Of a stretch of 5,491 nucleotides of DNA, positions 1 to 5,434 are shown one piece after another. The notes beneath the pieces are model-generated. The model saw only the letters and a program-made list of their open reading frames with translations, ran no database searches and was not told the DNA's origin. This DNA comes from an uncultured Clostridia bacterium. Its GTDB lineage: Bacteria; Bacillota; Clostridia; Oscillospirales; Ruminococcaceae. Each line of letters begins with the position of its first letter. Within the stretch, counting starts at the first letter, position 1. A program made the position numbers and the translations under genes. The DNA lies in assembly GCA_947165805.1 (NCBI GenBank), contig CAMVBT010000177.1:1-5491 (forward strand), read 5' to 3'.

Positions 1-241
1 TTTCCATGAGTCTGTCGTCTGTTATTACCGGGACATCTCTGTTTTTCAGGAATATCTCCGCAGTCTCTTTCGCGCGTATCAGCGGGGAACAGAAGCAGAT
101 ATCGAAATGCACATCTTTGTATTCCTCGGCGGCGCGGGCGGCCATTCGTCTGCCTTCGTCGTTGAGGGGGATATCGGTGCGTCCCTGCATTTTGCGGAGA
201 TCGTTCCAGTCGGTTCTTCCGTGGCGCATTATATACAGCAT
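1..241 (-). CDS. Histidine phosphatase (phosphoglycerate mutase-like) family protein, N-terminal part, cut by window edge
   Basis: The visible 80 codons start at an ATG (241-239) and run off the left edge, so the C-terminal half is missing. The protein opens with MLYIMRHGRTDWND, the RHG(x)T signature of the histidine phosphatase superfamily, in which the His (residue 7) is the phospho-acceptor. It continues with QGRTDIPLNDEG (19-30) and CSPLIRAKETAEI (51-63), both hallmark segments of the family's phosphate pocket. Known members dephosphorylate small phosphometabolites, alpha-ribazole phosphate or sugar phosphates, or act as phosphoglycerate mutases; the N-terminus alone does not settle which. 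The short spacing from M1 to RHG matches usual family starts. The ribosome binding site is weak (AGAAAG about 12 nt upstream). The gene lies 195 bp after queA behind a hairpin-bearing spacer, so it may be transcribed separately. The family call is firm; the substrate is unknown. Confidence 0.9.
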   Translation of the reverse strand, partial: MLYIMRHGRTDWNDLRKMQGRTDIPLNDEGRRMAARAAEEYKDVHFDICFCSPLIRAKETAEIFLKNRDVPVITDDRLME

Positions 242-436
242 ATTTTTCGTTCTTTCTGTTATGAGATTTTTTCAGAGTTCGGGAAAAGGCGCACTACCTA
301 CCCCCGCTGCAAGGCGAAGCGTTTGAAAAGTTTTTGCCCAGCTTTTTTCAAAAAGCTGGCCGCCGGAGGCACTCAAGCGGAGCGACCTCTTGTTCCCGTT
401 CTCGAGCGTAAGCGACTATTCGAGCACGAGCGTTTC
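242..436. other. Intergenic spacer between queA and the phosphatase gene, with a repeat-like element
   Basis: This is 195 bp with no credible gene. Part of it (about 320-436) looks like a dispersed intergenic element. It has a strong A/T-stemmed hairpin (338-359) flanked by a GC-rich CGCCGGAGGC block (361-370). Then come two imperfect copies of a ctc(a/g)agcg...agcgac motif at 372-386 and 401-416, and a third fragment (tcgagcacgagcg) at 420-432. Long frames that read through here on the plus strand are antisense shadows of queA. I could not pick out a convincing promoter for the downstream phosphatase gene. Calling the element dispersed is an inference from its composition; a genome search would be needed to see other copies. 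Confidence 0.5.
338..359 (-). repeat. Perfect 10-bp inverted repeat (hairpin), possible transcription end of the yerC-queA operon
   Basis: CCAGCTTTTT (338-347) pairs perfectly with AAAAAGCTGG (350-359) across a 2-nt centre; in RNA this is more realistically a 9-bp stem with a 4-nt loop. It is about 78 nt past the queA stop codon in the direction of transcription. The stem lacks a clean uridine run after it: the minus-strand continuation is GCAAAAACTTTTC. It is therefore not a textbook intrinsic terminator, though it is the only terminator-like structure after queA. It may instead be the core of a dispersed palindromic repeat. Confidence 0.45.
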
Positions 437-1459
437 TTACGAAATAAACATACTGTCTCCGAAGGAGAAAAATCTGTATCTCTCATTGATAGCTTCGCGG
501 TAGGCGGCGAGGGTCTTTTCTCTGCCGAGGAAGGCGCTGACGAGCATGATGAGGGTGCTTTCGGGGAGGTGGAAATTCGTTATCAGCCCGTCGATCACCC
601 TGAACTCATAGCCGGGGTATATGAAAATACCGGTGCTCTCGGAGCAGGGGCGCACCTCGCCGTACTTCTGCGCGCACGCTTCGAGAGTGCGGCAGGACGT
701 GGTGCCGACAGCTATCACGCGGCCGCCGTTCCTTTTATGCTCCGCTATCTTTTCCGCCGTTTCGCGCGGTATCGTGAAATGCTCGGTGTGCATCTTGTGG
801 TCGAGAATGTGTTCCTCCTTGACCGGCCGGAATGTCCCGAGCCCGACGTGCAGCGTCACAAACGCCGTTTCGACGCCTTTTGCGCGTATGGACTCAAACA
901 CCCTGTCCGTGAAATGCAGACCCGCGGTCGGAGCTGCCGCCGAGCCTGTCTCGCGGCAGTATATCGTGTTATATCTGTCCTTGTTTTTCAGCTTTTCCGT
1001 GATGTACGGCGGCAGAGGCATCTGCCCGATGCGGTCAAGTATATCGAAAAATACTCCGTCGAACTCAAACCTCACGATACGGTTGCCGTCCGGAAGTACA
1101 TCAAGCACCTCGCCGGTGAGCTCGTCGGAGAACTTCACACGGGCTCCGCGCTTTAAACGCCGTCCCGGGCGGACTATCGCCTCCCATGTGTCGTTCCCGT
1201 GCTGCTCCAGAAGAAGAAATTCGCAGACAATGCCCGTTTCTTCCTTGGCGCCGATTATGCGCGCGGGGAATACCTTCGAGTCGTTCATCACCAGCAGGTC
1301 GCCGGGGCGCAGGTATTCCGCGAGCTCATAGAAATGCGCGTGAGTAACGGCGCCGCTTTTGCGGTCTATCTTCATCAGCCGCGAGCTGTCGCGGGGCTCC
1401 AGCGGAGTCTGCGCTATAAGCTCCTGCGGCAGGTCGTAGTAAAAATCACTTTTCAGCAT
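437..1459 (-). CDS. queA: S-adenosylmethionine:tRNA ribosyltransferase-isomerase QueA
   Basis: QueA transfers and isomerises the ribosyl group of SAM onto the 7-aminomethyl-7-deazaguanine at tRNA position 34, giving epoxyqueuosine, the penultimate step of queuosine synthesis in the cytoplasm. The 340-residue length is normal for the family and all signature blocks are present: the N-terminal FYYDLPQELIAQTPLEPRD (6-24), LLVMNDSKVFPARI (55-68), GSAAAPTAGLHFT (172-184), HVGLGTFRPV (204-213), VGTTSCRTLE (251-260), IFIYPGYEF (278-286), TNFHLPESTLIMLVSAF (294-310) and the C-terminal YRFFSFGDSM (328-337). The ATG start overlaps the last 14 bp of hslO in another frame, with GGAG about 9 nt upstream, so translation is probably coupled. 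No tgt, ruvB or yajC, common queA neighbours elsewhere, are visible. The gene is intact, and its downstream neighbour is a phosphatase gene after a 195-bp gap. Confidence 0.97.
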   Translation of the reverse strand: MLKSDFYYDLPQELIAQTPLEPRDSSRLMKIDRKSGAVTHAHFYELAEYLRPGDLLVMNDSKVFPARIIGAKEETGIVCEFLLLEQHGNDTWEAIVRPGRRLKRGARVKFSDELTGEVLDVLPDGNRIVRFEFDGVFFDILDRIGQMPLPPYITEKLKNKDRYNTIYCRETGSAAAPTAGLHFTDRVFESIRAKGVETAFVTLHVGLGTFRPVKEEHILDHKMHTEHFTIPRETAEKIAEHKRNGGRVIAVGTTSCRTLEACAQKYGEVRPCSESTGIFIYPGYEFRVIDGLITNFHLPESTLIMLVSAFLGREKTLAAYREAINERYRFFSFGDSMFIS

Positions 1460-2342
1460 TGTTCCCGTCTCCGCTTATCAGAAGTCTTTTCAGCTCGTCG
1501 GGCGTGAACCTGTATCTCTTGTTGCAGAAGTGGCAGCAGACCTCGGTGTCCTCCGGCTCGTCGGCAAGCTTTTTCAGCTCGTCGCGTCCGAGAGAGAGAA
1601 GTATCTGCGCGGTGCGCTCGCGGCTGCAATTGCAGTAATATTTACATTCCCACGAATCGAGCACTTCGCCGCCGAGCCCCGCGAGCCCCATGAGTGCTAT
1701 CTTATCGGGAGTCTTTCCCTGCGACATCAGCTCGGTCACGCTCTGCATCGTTTTTATGTTGTTCTCGATCACGTCGATAGCCTTCTCGTTTATCGGAGGC
1801 ACAAGCTGTATCAGGAAGCCCCCCGCGCACTTCACCGTCAGGTCGCGGTCAACGAGCACTCCAAGCGCGCAGACTGTTGGTATCTGCTCGCTTATGGCAT
1901 AGTAGCTCGTTATGTCCTCGGCTATCTCGCCGGAGACTATCGGCACCTGCGTCGCGTAGGGCTCTTTCAGCCCGAGGTCCTTTATTACGCCGAGAAATCC
2001 GTCCGTCCCGACGTAGCCCGACACATCGAGCTTGCCGTTCGGTTTCAGCGGCAGATCGACGTTCACGTTATCCGCGTAGCACTTGACGTTACCCATATAG
2101 TCCGCCGTCACGATGATGTTCCCGGCGGGACCGTTACCGTTCATGCGCAGGGTCAGGCGGTCGTCCTCGGATTTGAGCATCGCGCCCATTATCGAGCCCG
2201 CCGAAGCGAGCCTTCCGAGAGCTGCGGTCGCAACGGGCGCTGTGTTGTGCAGTCTGAATATCTCATTCGCGATATCCGTGGAATCTATTGCGGAGCAGAG
2301 AACGCTCCCGTCCGCGGACAGCGCGCGTACTATCTTTCCCAA
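1446..2342 (-). CDS. hslO: Hsp33 family redox-regulated molecular chaperone HslO
   Basis: Hsp33 is a cytoplasmic holdase activated by oxidative unfolding. In the reduced state four C-terminal cysteines bind zinc; on oxidation they form disulfides and the chaperone dimerises. The 298-residue product shows the N-terminal family start GKIVRALSADGSV (2-14), the core segments GNGPAGNIIVTADYMGNVK (69-87) and SGYVGTDGFLGVIKDLG (108-124), and SGEIAEDITSYY (137-148). The redox switch is complete: CNC at 237-239 and CHFC at 270-273, with an extra Cys at 269. Translation must start at TTG (2342-2340): an in-frame TGA, the stop of the upstream methyltransferase gene, directly precedes it, AAGGAG lies 8 nt upstream, and the first in-frame ATG is only at residue 52, inside the conserved fold. 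The gene overlaps queA by 14 bp, in a four-gene operon. Confidence 0.97.
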   Translation of the reverse strand: MGKIVRALSADGSVLCSAIDSTDIANEIFRLHNTAPVATAALGRLASAGSIMGAMLKSEDDRLTLRMNGNGPAGNIIVTADYMGNVKCYADNVNVDLPLKPNGKLDVSGYVGTDGFLGVIKDLGLKEPYATQVPIVSGEIAEDITSYYAISEQIPTVCALGVLVDRDLTVKCAGGFLIQLVPPINEKAIDVIENNIKTMQSVTELMSQGKTPDKIALMGLAGLGGEVLDSWECKYYCNCSRERTAQILLSLGRDELKKLADEPEDTEVCCHFCNKRYRFTPDELKRLLISGDGNNAEK

Positions 2343-3104
2343 TCAGTTTTCTCCTTTATATACCTTGTTCTTCGGTTCTGTCATTTTTGCTACGAACGTC
2401 AGCTTTTCGCTCGTTTCCGAGGGCTCGTTCTCCGTCGGGTATTCCAGTACCGCGCACAGCTCGAACCCCGCCTGCGCAAGAAGCCTTTCTATGAGCTCCC
2501 GCGGGAACGCCGTCTCGCTGAAGCCGTCGGAGCTGCGCCTGTACACATCGCCGTCACGCTCAAAGAAGTCCAGCGTTATATCGGTCACGCCGTCCCCGAG
2601 GTATTCGTTCTCCCATACGCAGTAAACGTCGTCGGTCTCGTACACGAAAGTGCTGTCGCCGAGTATATGCTCGTGCTTGTAGGGCGTGTTCACGTCGAAC
2701 ATGAATACCGCGTCCTTGTCACAGAACAGCGATACGCGCCCGAACACCGCTGCGAGCTCCTCCGCGTCCGCGAGGTGGTTCAGGCTGTCGAGAGCGCATA
2801 CCACGGCATCGACCGTCCCGAACATATCGAGCTCCGTCATATCCTGACAGAGATACTGTATGCCCTCATGCTCCTTAGACAGCGCCGCGTCAAGCATCTC
2901 CGGCGAAGCGTCCGTGCCTATCACGTCATAGCCCTTTTCCGCAAAGCGCACCGACATACTGCCTGTGCCGCACGCGAGGTCGAGCAGTATGCCGCGTTTT
3001 CCTCCGTACCGCAGATTGAGCTTGTCGTAATACGCGGCAAGCTCATCATAGTCGATATTCTGTGTAAGTACGTCGTAGTATTTCGCGAAGGCGTCGTAGC
3101 TCAT
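2343..3104 (-). CDS. Class I SAM-dependent methyltransferase, YqeM-like
   Basis: A 253-residue Rossmann-fold methyltransferase, probably cytoplasmic (no signal peptide or membrane segment). Motif I is LDLACGTGSMS (41-51), the SAM-binding glycine loop. The acidic residue after beta-2 lies in DVIGTDASPEML (60-71, Asp66); the motif II/III region is YLCQDM (84-89) and DAVVCALDSLNHL (99-111). The N-terminus (SYDAFAKYYDVL) and C-terminal half (WENEYLGDG, then FERDGDVYRR, then an AGFELCAVLEYPT-type ending) resemble Bacillus YqeM and clostridial relatives. The substrate is unknown, and neither small molecule nor macromolecule can be excluded. I chose the ATG at 3104-3102, which shares one base with the yerC stop (TGATG). 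A GTG two codon-frame steps earlier (3107-3105) would add one residue and overlap yerC by 4 bp; an AGGG sequence suits either. The stop abuts the hslO TTG in the same frame. Confidence 0.93.
   Translation of the reverse strand: MSYDAFAKYYDVLTQNIDYDELAAYYDKLNLRYGGKRGILLDLACGTGSMSVRFAEKGYDVIGTDASPEMLDAALSKEHEGIQYLCQDMTELDMFGTVDAVVCALDSLNHLADAEELAAVFGRVSLFCDKDAVFMFDVNTPYKHEHILGDSTFVYETDDVYCVWENEYLGDGVTDITLDFFERDGDVYRRSSDGFSETAFPRELIERLLAQAGFELCAVLEYPTENEPSETSEKLTFVAKMTEPKNKVYKGEN
2351..2356 (-). promoter_or_regulatory. Ribosome binding site deciding the TTG start of hslO
   Basis: AAGGAG on the minus strand ends 8 nt before the TTG at 2342-2340. It lies inside the last codons of the methyltransferase gene (Tyr-Lys-Gly-Glu-Asn-stop). 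Ribosomes finishing the methyltransferase would therefore end exactly at the site where hslO begins. This supports termination-reinitiation coupling and confirms the unusual start codon. Confidence 0.85.
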
Positions 3105-3406
3105 CACATTTCGCCCTGTTCCTTGAGACGCTCGAACACCTTGGTATAGCCGTCGTTGCCGGTCTGGAGAGTTCTGTTGACGCGGCTTATCGTAGCTGTG
3201 CTCGCGCTCGTTATCTCAACGATATCGGCGTAGACCTTGTCCTCGGTGAGGTACTTCGCGACTACAAGGCGCTGGGATATGGAAGCGAGCTCCTGCACCG
3301 TGCAGAGGTCCTCGAAGAACGCCTCGCACTCCTCCATTGTTTTGAGCTGGAGTATCGCTTTATAAAGAAATTCACGGTTTTCGTAATTGATCTGACGTTT
3401 TTTCAT
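3104..3406 (-). CDS. yerC: YerC/YecD family TrpR-related DNA-binding protein
   Basis: A 100-residue all-helical protein of the TrpR superfamily, close in length to Bacillus subtilis YerC (about 104 residues). The N-terminal half (KAILQLKTMEECEAFFEDL, 16-34) matches the dimerising helices. The segment from ELASISQRLVVAKYL (39-53) to YADIVEITSASTATISRVNRTL (59-80) is the helix-turn-helix with the family's STATISRVNR recognition helix. Members are predicted transcriptional regulators; the ligand, if any, is not established by sequence. The start is ATG 3406-3404 with AAGGAA 7 nt upstream. It is first in a tight operon with the methyltransferase, hslO and queA, behind a sigma-70-like promoter and a palindrome that could be its own operator. 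That autoregulation is inference. Its role in controlling the downstream genes is also unproven. Confidence 0.93.
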   Translation of the reverse strand: MKKRQINYENREFLYKAILQLKTMEECEAFFEDLCTVQELASISQRLVVAKYLTEDKVYADIVEITSASTATISRVNRTLQTGNDGYTKVFERLKEQGEM

Positions 3407-3444
3407 GACTGTTTTCCTTTCATTATCCTTTCAGTTCATACTTT

Positions 3445-3466
3445 TGCAGTTGATTATATTACTGCA
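3445..3466. promoter_or_regulatory. Putative operator: 22-bp interrupted palindrome at the yerC operon start
   Basis: TGCAGT (3445-3450) and ACTGCA (3461-3466) are perfect inverted 6-bp half sites around a 10-bp AT-rich centre. The two half-site centres are 16 bp apart. The predicted transcription start, about 7 nt after the -10 hexamer, falls at the upstream half site, so a bound dimer would block initiation. YerC, encoded by the first gene behind it, is an obvious candidate ligand, but nothing in the sequence proves binding. As RNA the repeat could form only a weak 6-bp hairpin. Confidence 0.5.
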
Positions 3467-3471
3467 TTTAT

Positions 3472-3500
3472 AGTTTATCACTCGAAAGTCAAAAAGTCAA
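3472..3500 (-). promoter_or_regulatory. Sigma-70-type promoter of the yerC-methyltransferase-hslO-queA operon
   Basis: On the minus strand the -35 is TTGACT (3500-3495), followed by a 17-bp spacer and TAAACT as -10 (3477-3472, 4 of 6 consensus bases). A second TTGACT (3492-3487) directly follows the first as part of an 8-bp direct repeat (TTGACTTT twice), but no -10 hexamer is well spaced from it. The site lies in AT-rich DNA after the upstream terminator and about 65 nt before the yerC ATG. Confidence 0.65.
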
Positions 3501-3535
3501 GAGTTTTTTCAAAATTATGCCGCTTTTCAAATAAT

Positions 3536-3565
3536 TTCCCCGCCTTCGTTTCCGAAAGCGGGGAA
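3536..3565 (-). terminator. Intrinsic terminator of the M23 peptidase gene
   Basis: The minus-strand transcript folds as TTCCCCGC-T-TTCG, a GAAA loop, then CGAA-G-GCGGGGAA. This is a 13-bp stem with one internal U.G wobble and a GNRA-type tetraloop. It begins 7 nt after the peptidase stop codon (3575-3573). The U-rich tail is short (ATTATTT), so termination may be less than complete. On the plus strand the wobble becomes a C/A mismatch, and no plus-strand gene ends here, so the minus orientation is the functional one. Confidence 0.85.
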
Positions 3566-3572
3566 GTAACCG

Positions 3573-5333
3573 TTAATAATAAATATGTTCAAGATAATCC
3601 ACGGGATTGAGCTTCAGATTGCCCGAGCGCACCTCGAAGTGCATGTGAGGACCCGTTACGATGCCCGTACTGCCCTCGTAGGCGATGAGCTGACCCTGGA
3701 TGACCTCCTCGCCGACCTTGACCGCAAGGGTGCTGCAATGTCCGTAGAGCGTCTGGAAGCCGTTTCCGTGGTCGATGATGACGCAGAGTCCGTAGCCGTA
3801 GTTGTTTCCGGCGTGGATAACGGTGCCGCTCGCTCCGGCGTAGATCGGAGCTCCGTAGTAGGCGGTGATGTCTATGCCGTAGTGACCCGCGTAGCCGCCG
3901 TCCCAGACCGTCCACTCGCTTATCTTGCTCTTTCCGACCTCCATAGGCCATATAAACTTACCGTAGCCCGCCTCGGAGGACGAATACTGCTCGGGCGGAG
4001 TCTTTATGCCCGTTGCTATGCGCTCGGTCACGGGAGCGGAGATGACCTTCGCGCTTGTGATGCGGCGGGAGACCTCAATATTGTTGACGTATGTCACATA
4101 AGCCGTCAGGTGATTGATACCCTTCGAGCCCTCGGTAGTAACTCTCGTTACGCCCGAATACAGAGTGTCGTCGTTGTAGTATTCGGTGTTGTAAGCGACC
4201 TCGACATCGTATTCCTCAACGACAGAGATGTTCACGGACAGGAACGGTATCTCGTCCCTTATCTTGATACGCTGGCCCTCGTGAGGTTCGGACTCCGAGA
4301 AGCCCGTGTTCAGCAGGTCGAGCTGGTTCTTCGAGAGTCCCGTCTTTTCGATGATCGTCTCAACGGTGTCCTCAGCGTCCACGATGTAGTAGCCCGCGTT
4401 GGCCTTGATGCTCGTGAGCTGGGAAACGAGCCAGTTCGTGTCGATGATACTTCCCGAGAGGTAAAGACCCGCGGTCTCGTATTCGAGCGTGTCGCGGAAG
4501 GTTATCTGCGCGTCGGGGTGAGCCGCCTGATACTTGTCCATAAGGCTCTGCAGAGCGTCCTTTATGGGCTGGTTGTCCGGTACGGCTCCCTGGAACACTC
4601 CGTTGAGGAAGAAGCCGTAGGCGTACTCGACGCTGACTCCCGAGTATTCGAGGATAAGGTCTGCGACCTGATATTTTGTGAGCGGCTCGCTGCCGTCGGA
4701 AAGCTCTATCGCGAATGTCGGTTCAAGGCTTATGTTCTCGTCGCTGCCGAGGTAGTTGATACGCTCTTTGAGTATCTCGTCCGCGTCATAGTAGACCTGC
4801 TCGTTCTCGATGTAGCCGAGGGTCTTGCCGTTGACCGTGAGCCTTACGCAGTAATTGAGGTTCGAGGCGTAGGAGACTATGTTGAACAGGAACACCACGC
4901 AGATTATCGGCGCGGCGATGTTGAACACCGTTACCGCGATGCCGTTGCTGCCGAACAGGAAGTTCCACAGGTGGGAGAGGGTGCTCTTTGCCGCGGCTCC
5001 GAAGCCCTTCTTCTTCATGCTGGAGCTGATATCCTTGTGCGCGCGCTTGAACGAGTGGACGACTCCGACGACAGGGGACACCAGCAGCACAAGAAAATAG
5101 CCTATCTTCTTCATCAGGGCTGAGGTCAGTTTTCCCGAGCGGCTGTACGCAAAACGGGCGAGCTTCGCGATGCCTCTGCCGATGCTTTTGGCGAGACCCA
5201 CTATCATTAATATGATGTATCTGCCGAAATCCGAGAGATACAGTGCTGTATCGTTAAGGCGCGCTCCGAGGAGCACGCGGCGGACTTTGCGCTTTGTTTC
5301 CGCGTTTTCGTCCGCTGTTGTTTTTTTCTTCAA
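3573..5333 (-). CDS. Membrane-anchored cell-wall M23 metallopeptidase with LysM and G5 domains
   Basis: A 586-residue protein predicted to cut peptidoglycan peptide bridges outside the membrane. The N-terminal 130 residues are basic with hydrophobic stretches near 36-50 and 78-92. A clear transmembrane segment follows at about 131-156 (IAVTVFNIAAPIICVVFLFN), with no cleavable signal peptide. Residues 160-310 are an extracellular region I do not recognise. Then come a LysM-like domain (about 315-359, GYYIVDAEDTVETI to HEGQRIKI), a G5 domain (about 361-443) and the M23/LytM catalytic domain (about 460-580). Zinc ligands His484, Asp488 (HYGID) and His565, and catalytic His532 (LYGHCS) and His563 (GPHMHFEVR), are all present. 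The TTG start (5333-5331) is chosen because AAGGAG lies 7 nt upstream and MKKKTT follows. The frame stays open into the 63-bp-period repeats upstream, which are probably non-coding. A hairpin terminator follows. Confidence 0.95.
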   Translation of the reverse strand: MKKKTTADENAETKRKVRRVLLGARLNDTALYLSDFGRYIILMIVGLAKSIGRGIAKLARFAYSRSGKLTSALMKKIGYFLVLLVSPVVGVVHSFKRAHKDISSSMKKKGFGAAAKSTLSHLWNFLFGSNGIAVTVFNIAAPIICVVFLFNIVSYASNLNYCVRLTVNGKTLGYIENEQVYYDADEILKERINYLGSDENISLEPTFAIELSDGSEPLTKYQVADLILEYSGVSVEYAYGFFLNGVFQGAVPDNQPIKDALQSLMDKYQAAHPDAQITFRDTLEYETAGLYLSGSIIDTNWLVSQLTSIKANAGYYIVDAEDTVETIIEKTGLSKNQLDLLNTGFSESEPHEGQRIKIRDEIPFLSVNISVVEEYDVEVAYNTEYYNDDTLYSGVTRVTTEGSKGINHLTAYVTYVNNIEVSRRITSAKVISAPVTERIATGIKTPPEQYSSSEAGYGKFIWPMEVGKSKISEWTVWDGGYAGHYGIDITAYYGAPIYAGASGTVIHAGNNYGYGLCVIIDHGNGFQTLYGHCSTLAVKVGEEVIQGQLIAYEGSTGIVTGPHMHFEVRSGNLKLNPVDYLEHIYY

Positions 5334-5340
5334 AAATGCT

Positions 5341-5346
5341 CTCCTT
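5341..5346 (-). promoter_or_regulatory. Ribosome binding site deciding the TTG start of the M23 peptidase gene
   Basis: AAGGAG on the minus strand sits 7 nt before TTG 5333-5331. No in-frame ATG with a comparable site is present nearby; the first in-frame ATG is at residue 43, inside the first hydrophobic stretch. This makes the TTG the best start and leaves the upstream repeats untranslated. Confidence 0.8.
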
Positions 5347-5357
5347 AATTGAATGAA

Positions 5358-5387
5358 AGTATATAAATTATAGTCTCTTCCTCGCAA
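5358..5387 (-). promoter_or_regulatory. Candidate promoter of the M23 peptidase gene, overlapping the repeat
   Basis: On the minus strand TTGCGA (5387-5382) is followed by 18 bp and TATACT (5363-5358, 5 of 6 consensus bases). A perfect TATAAT (5372-5367) lies just upstream but has no -35 hexamer at the right distance; the TTGACC inside the repeat is 30 bp away. The -35 candidate falls inside the promoter-proximal repeat unit, while the other unit has CTGCGA at the same place. The call is tentative because the -35 matches only 4 of 6 bases. Confidence 0.45.
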
Positions 5388-5420
5388 GCGCGGTACCCGC
5401 GCGGTCAATCCGTCTGTTAC
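5372..5420. repeat. 49-bp direct repeat, copy 1 (gene-proximal)
   Basis: This copy is identical to the one at 5435-5483 at 47 of 49 positions; the differences are at 5379 (t versus g) and 5387 (a versus g). It contains a perfect inverted repeat, GCGCGG (5388-5393) and CCGCGC (5397-5402), around TAC. It is much richer in G/C than the AT-rich DNA that follows towards the peptidase gene. It forms the upstream part of the peptidase gene's 5' region and contributes a possible -35 element. Confidence 0.9.
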
Positions 5421-5434
5421 ATTCTGCTCCTTAA

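Noticed and set aside
107..1156. 349-codon open frame on the plus strand over queA and the spacer
   Set aside because: It is antisense to queA and the phosphatase start, with no family signature; it crosses a non-coding hairpin region.
1530..3149. 539-codon open frame on the plus strand
   Set aside because: It runs antisense across hslO and the methyltransferase gene and through their boundary, has no recognisable motif, and is explained by the strong G/C third-position preference of the real minus-strand genes.
3467..3492. Alternative promoter using the second TTGACT with TATAAA
   Set aside because: The spacing is only 14 bp; the first TTGACT with TAAACT gives the preferred 17 bp.
3585..5123. 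512-codon open frame on the plus strand
   Set aside because: It is antisense to the M23 peptidase, whose domains and active-site residues are intact. Its valine/arginine/aspartate-rich translation is typical of a reverse-strand shadow.
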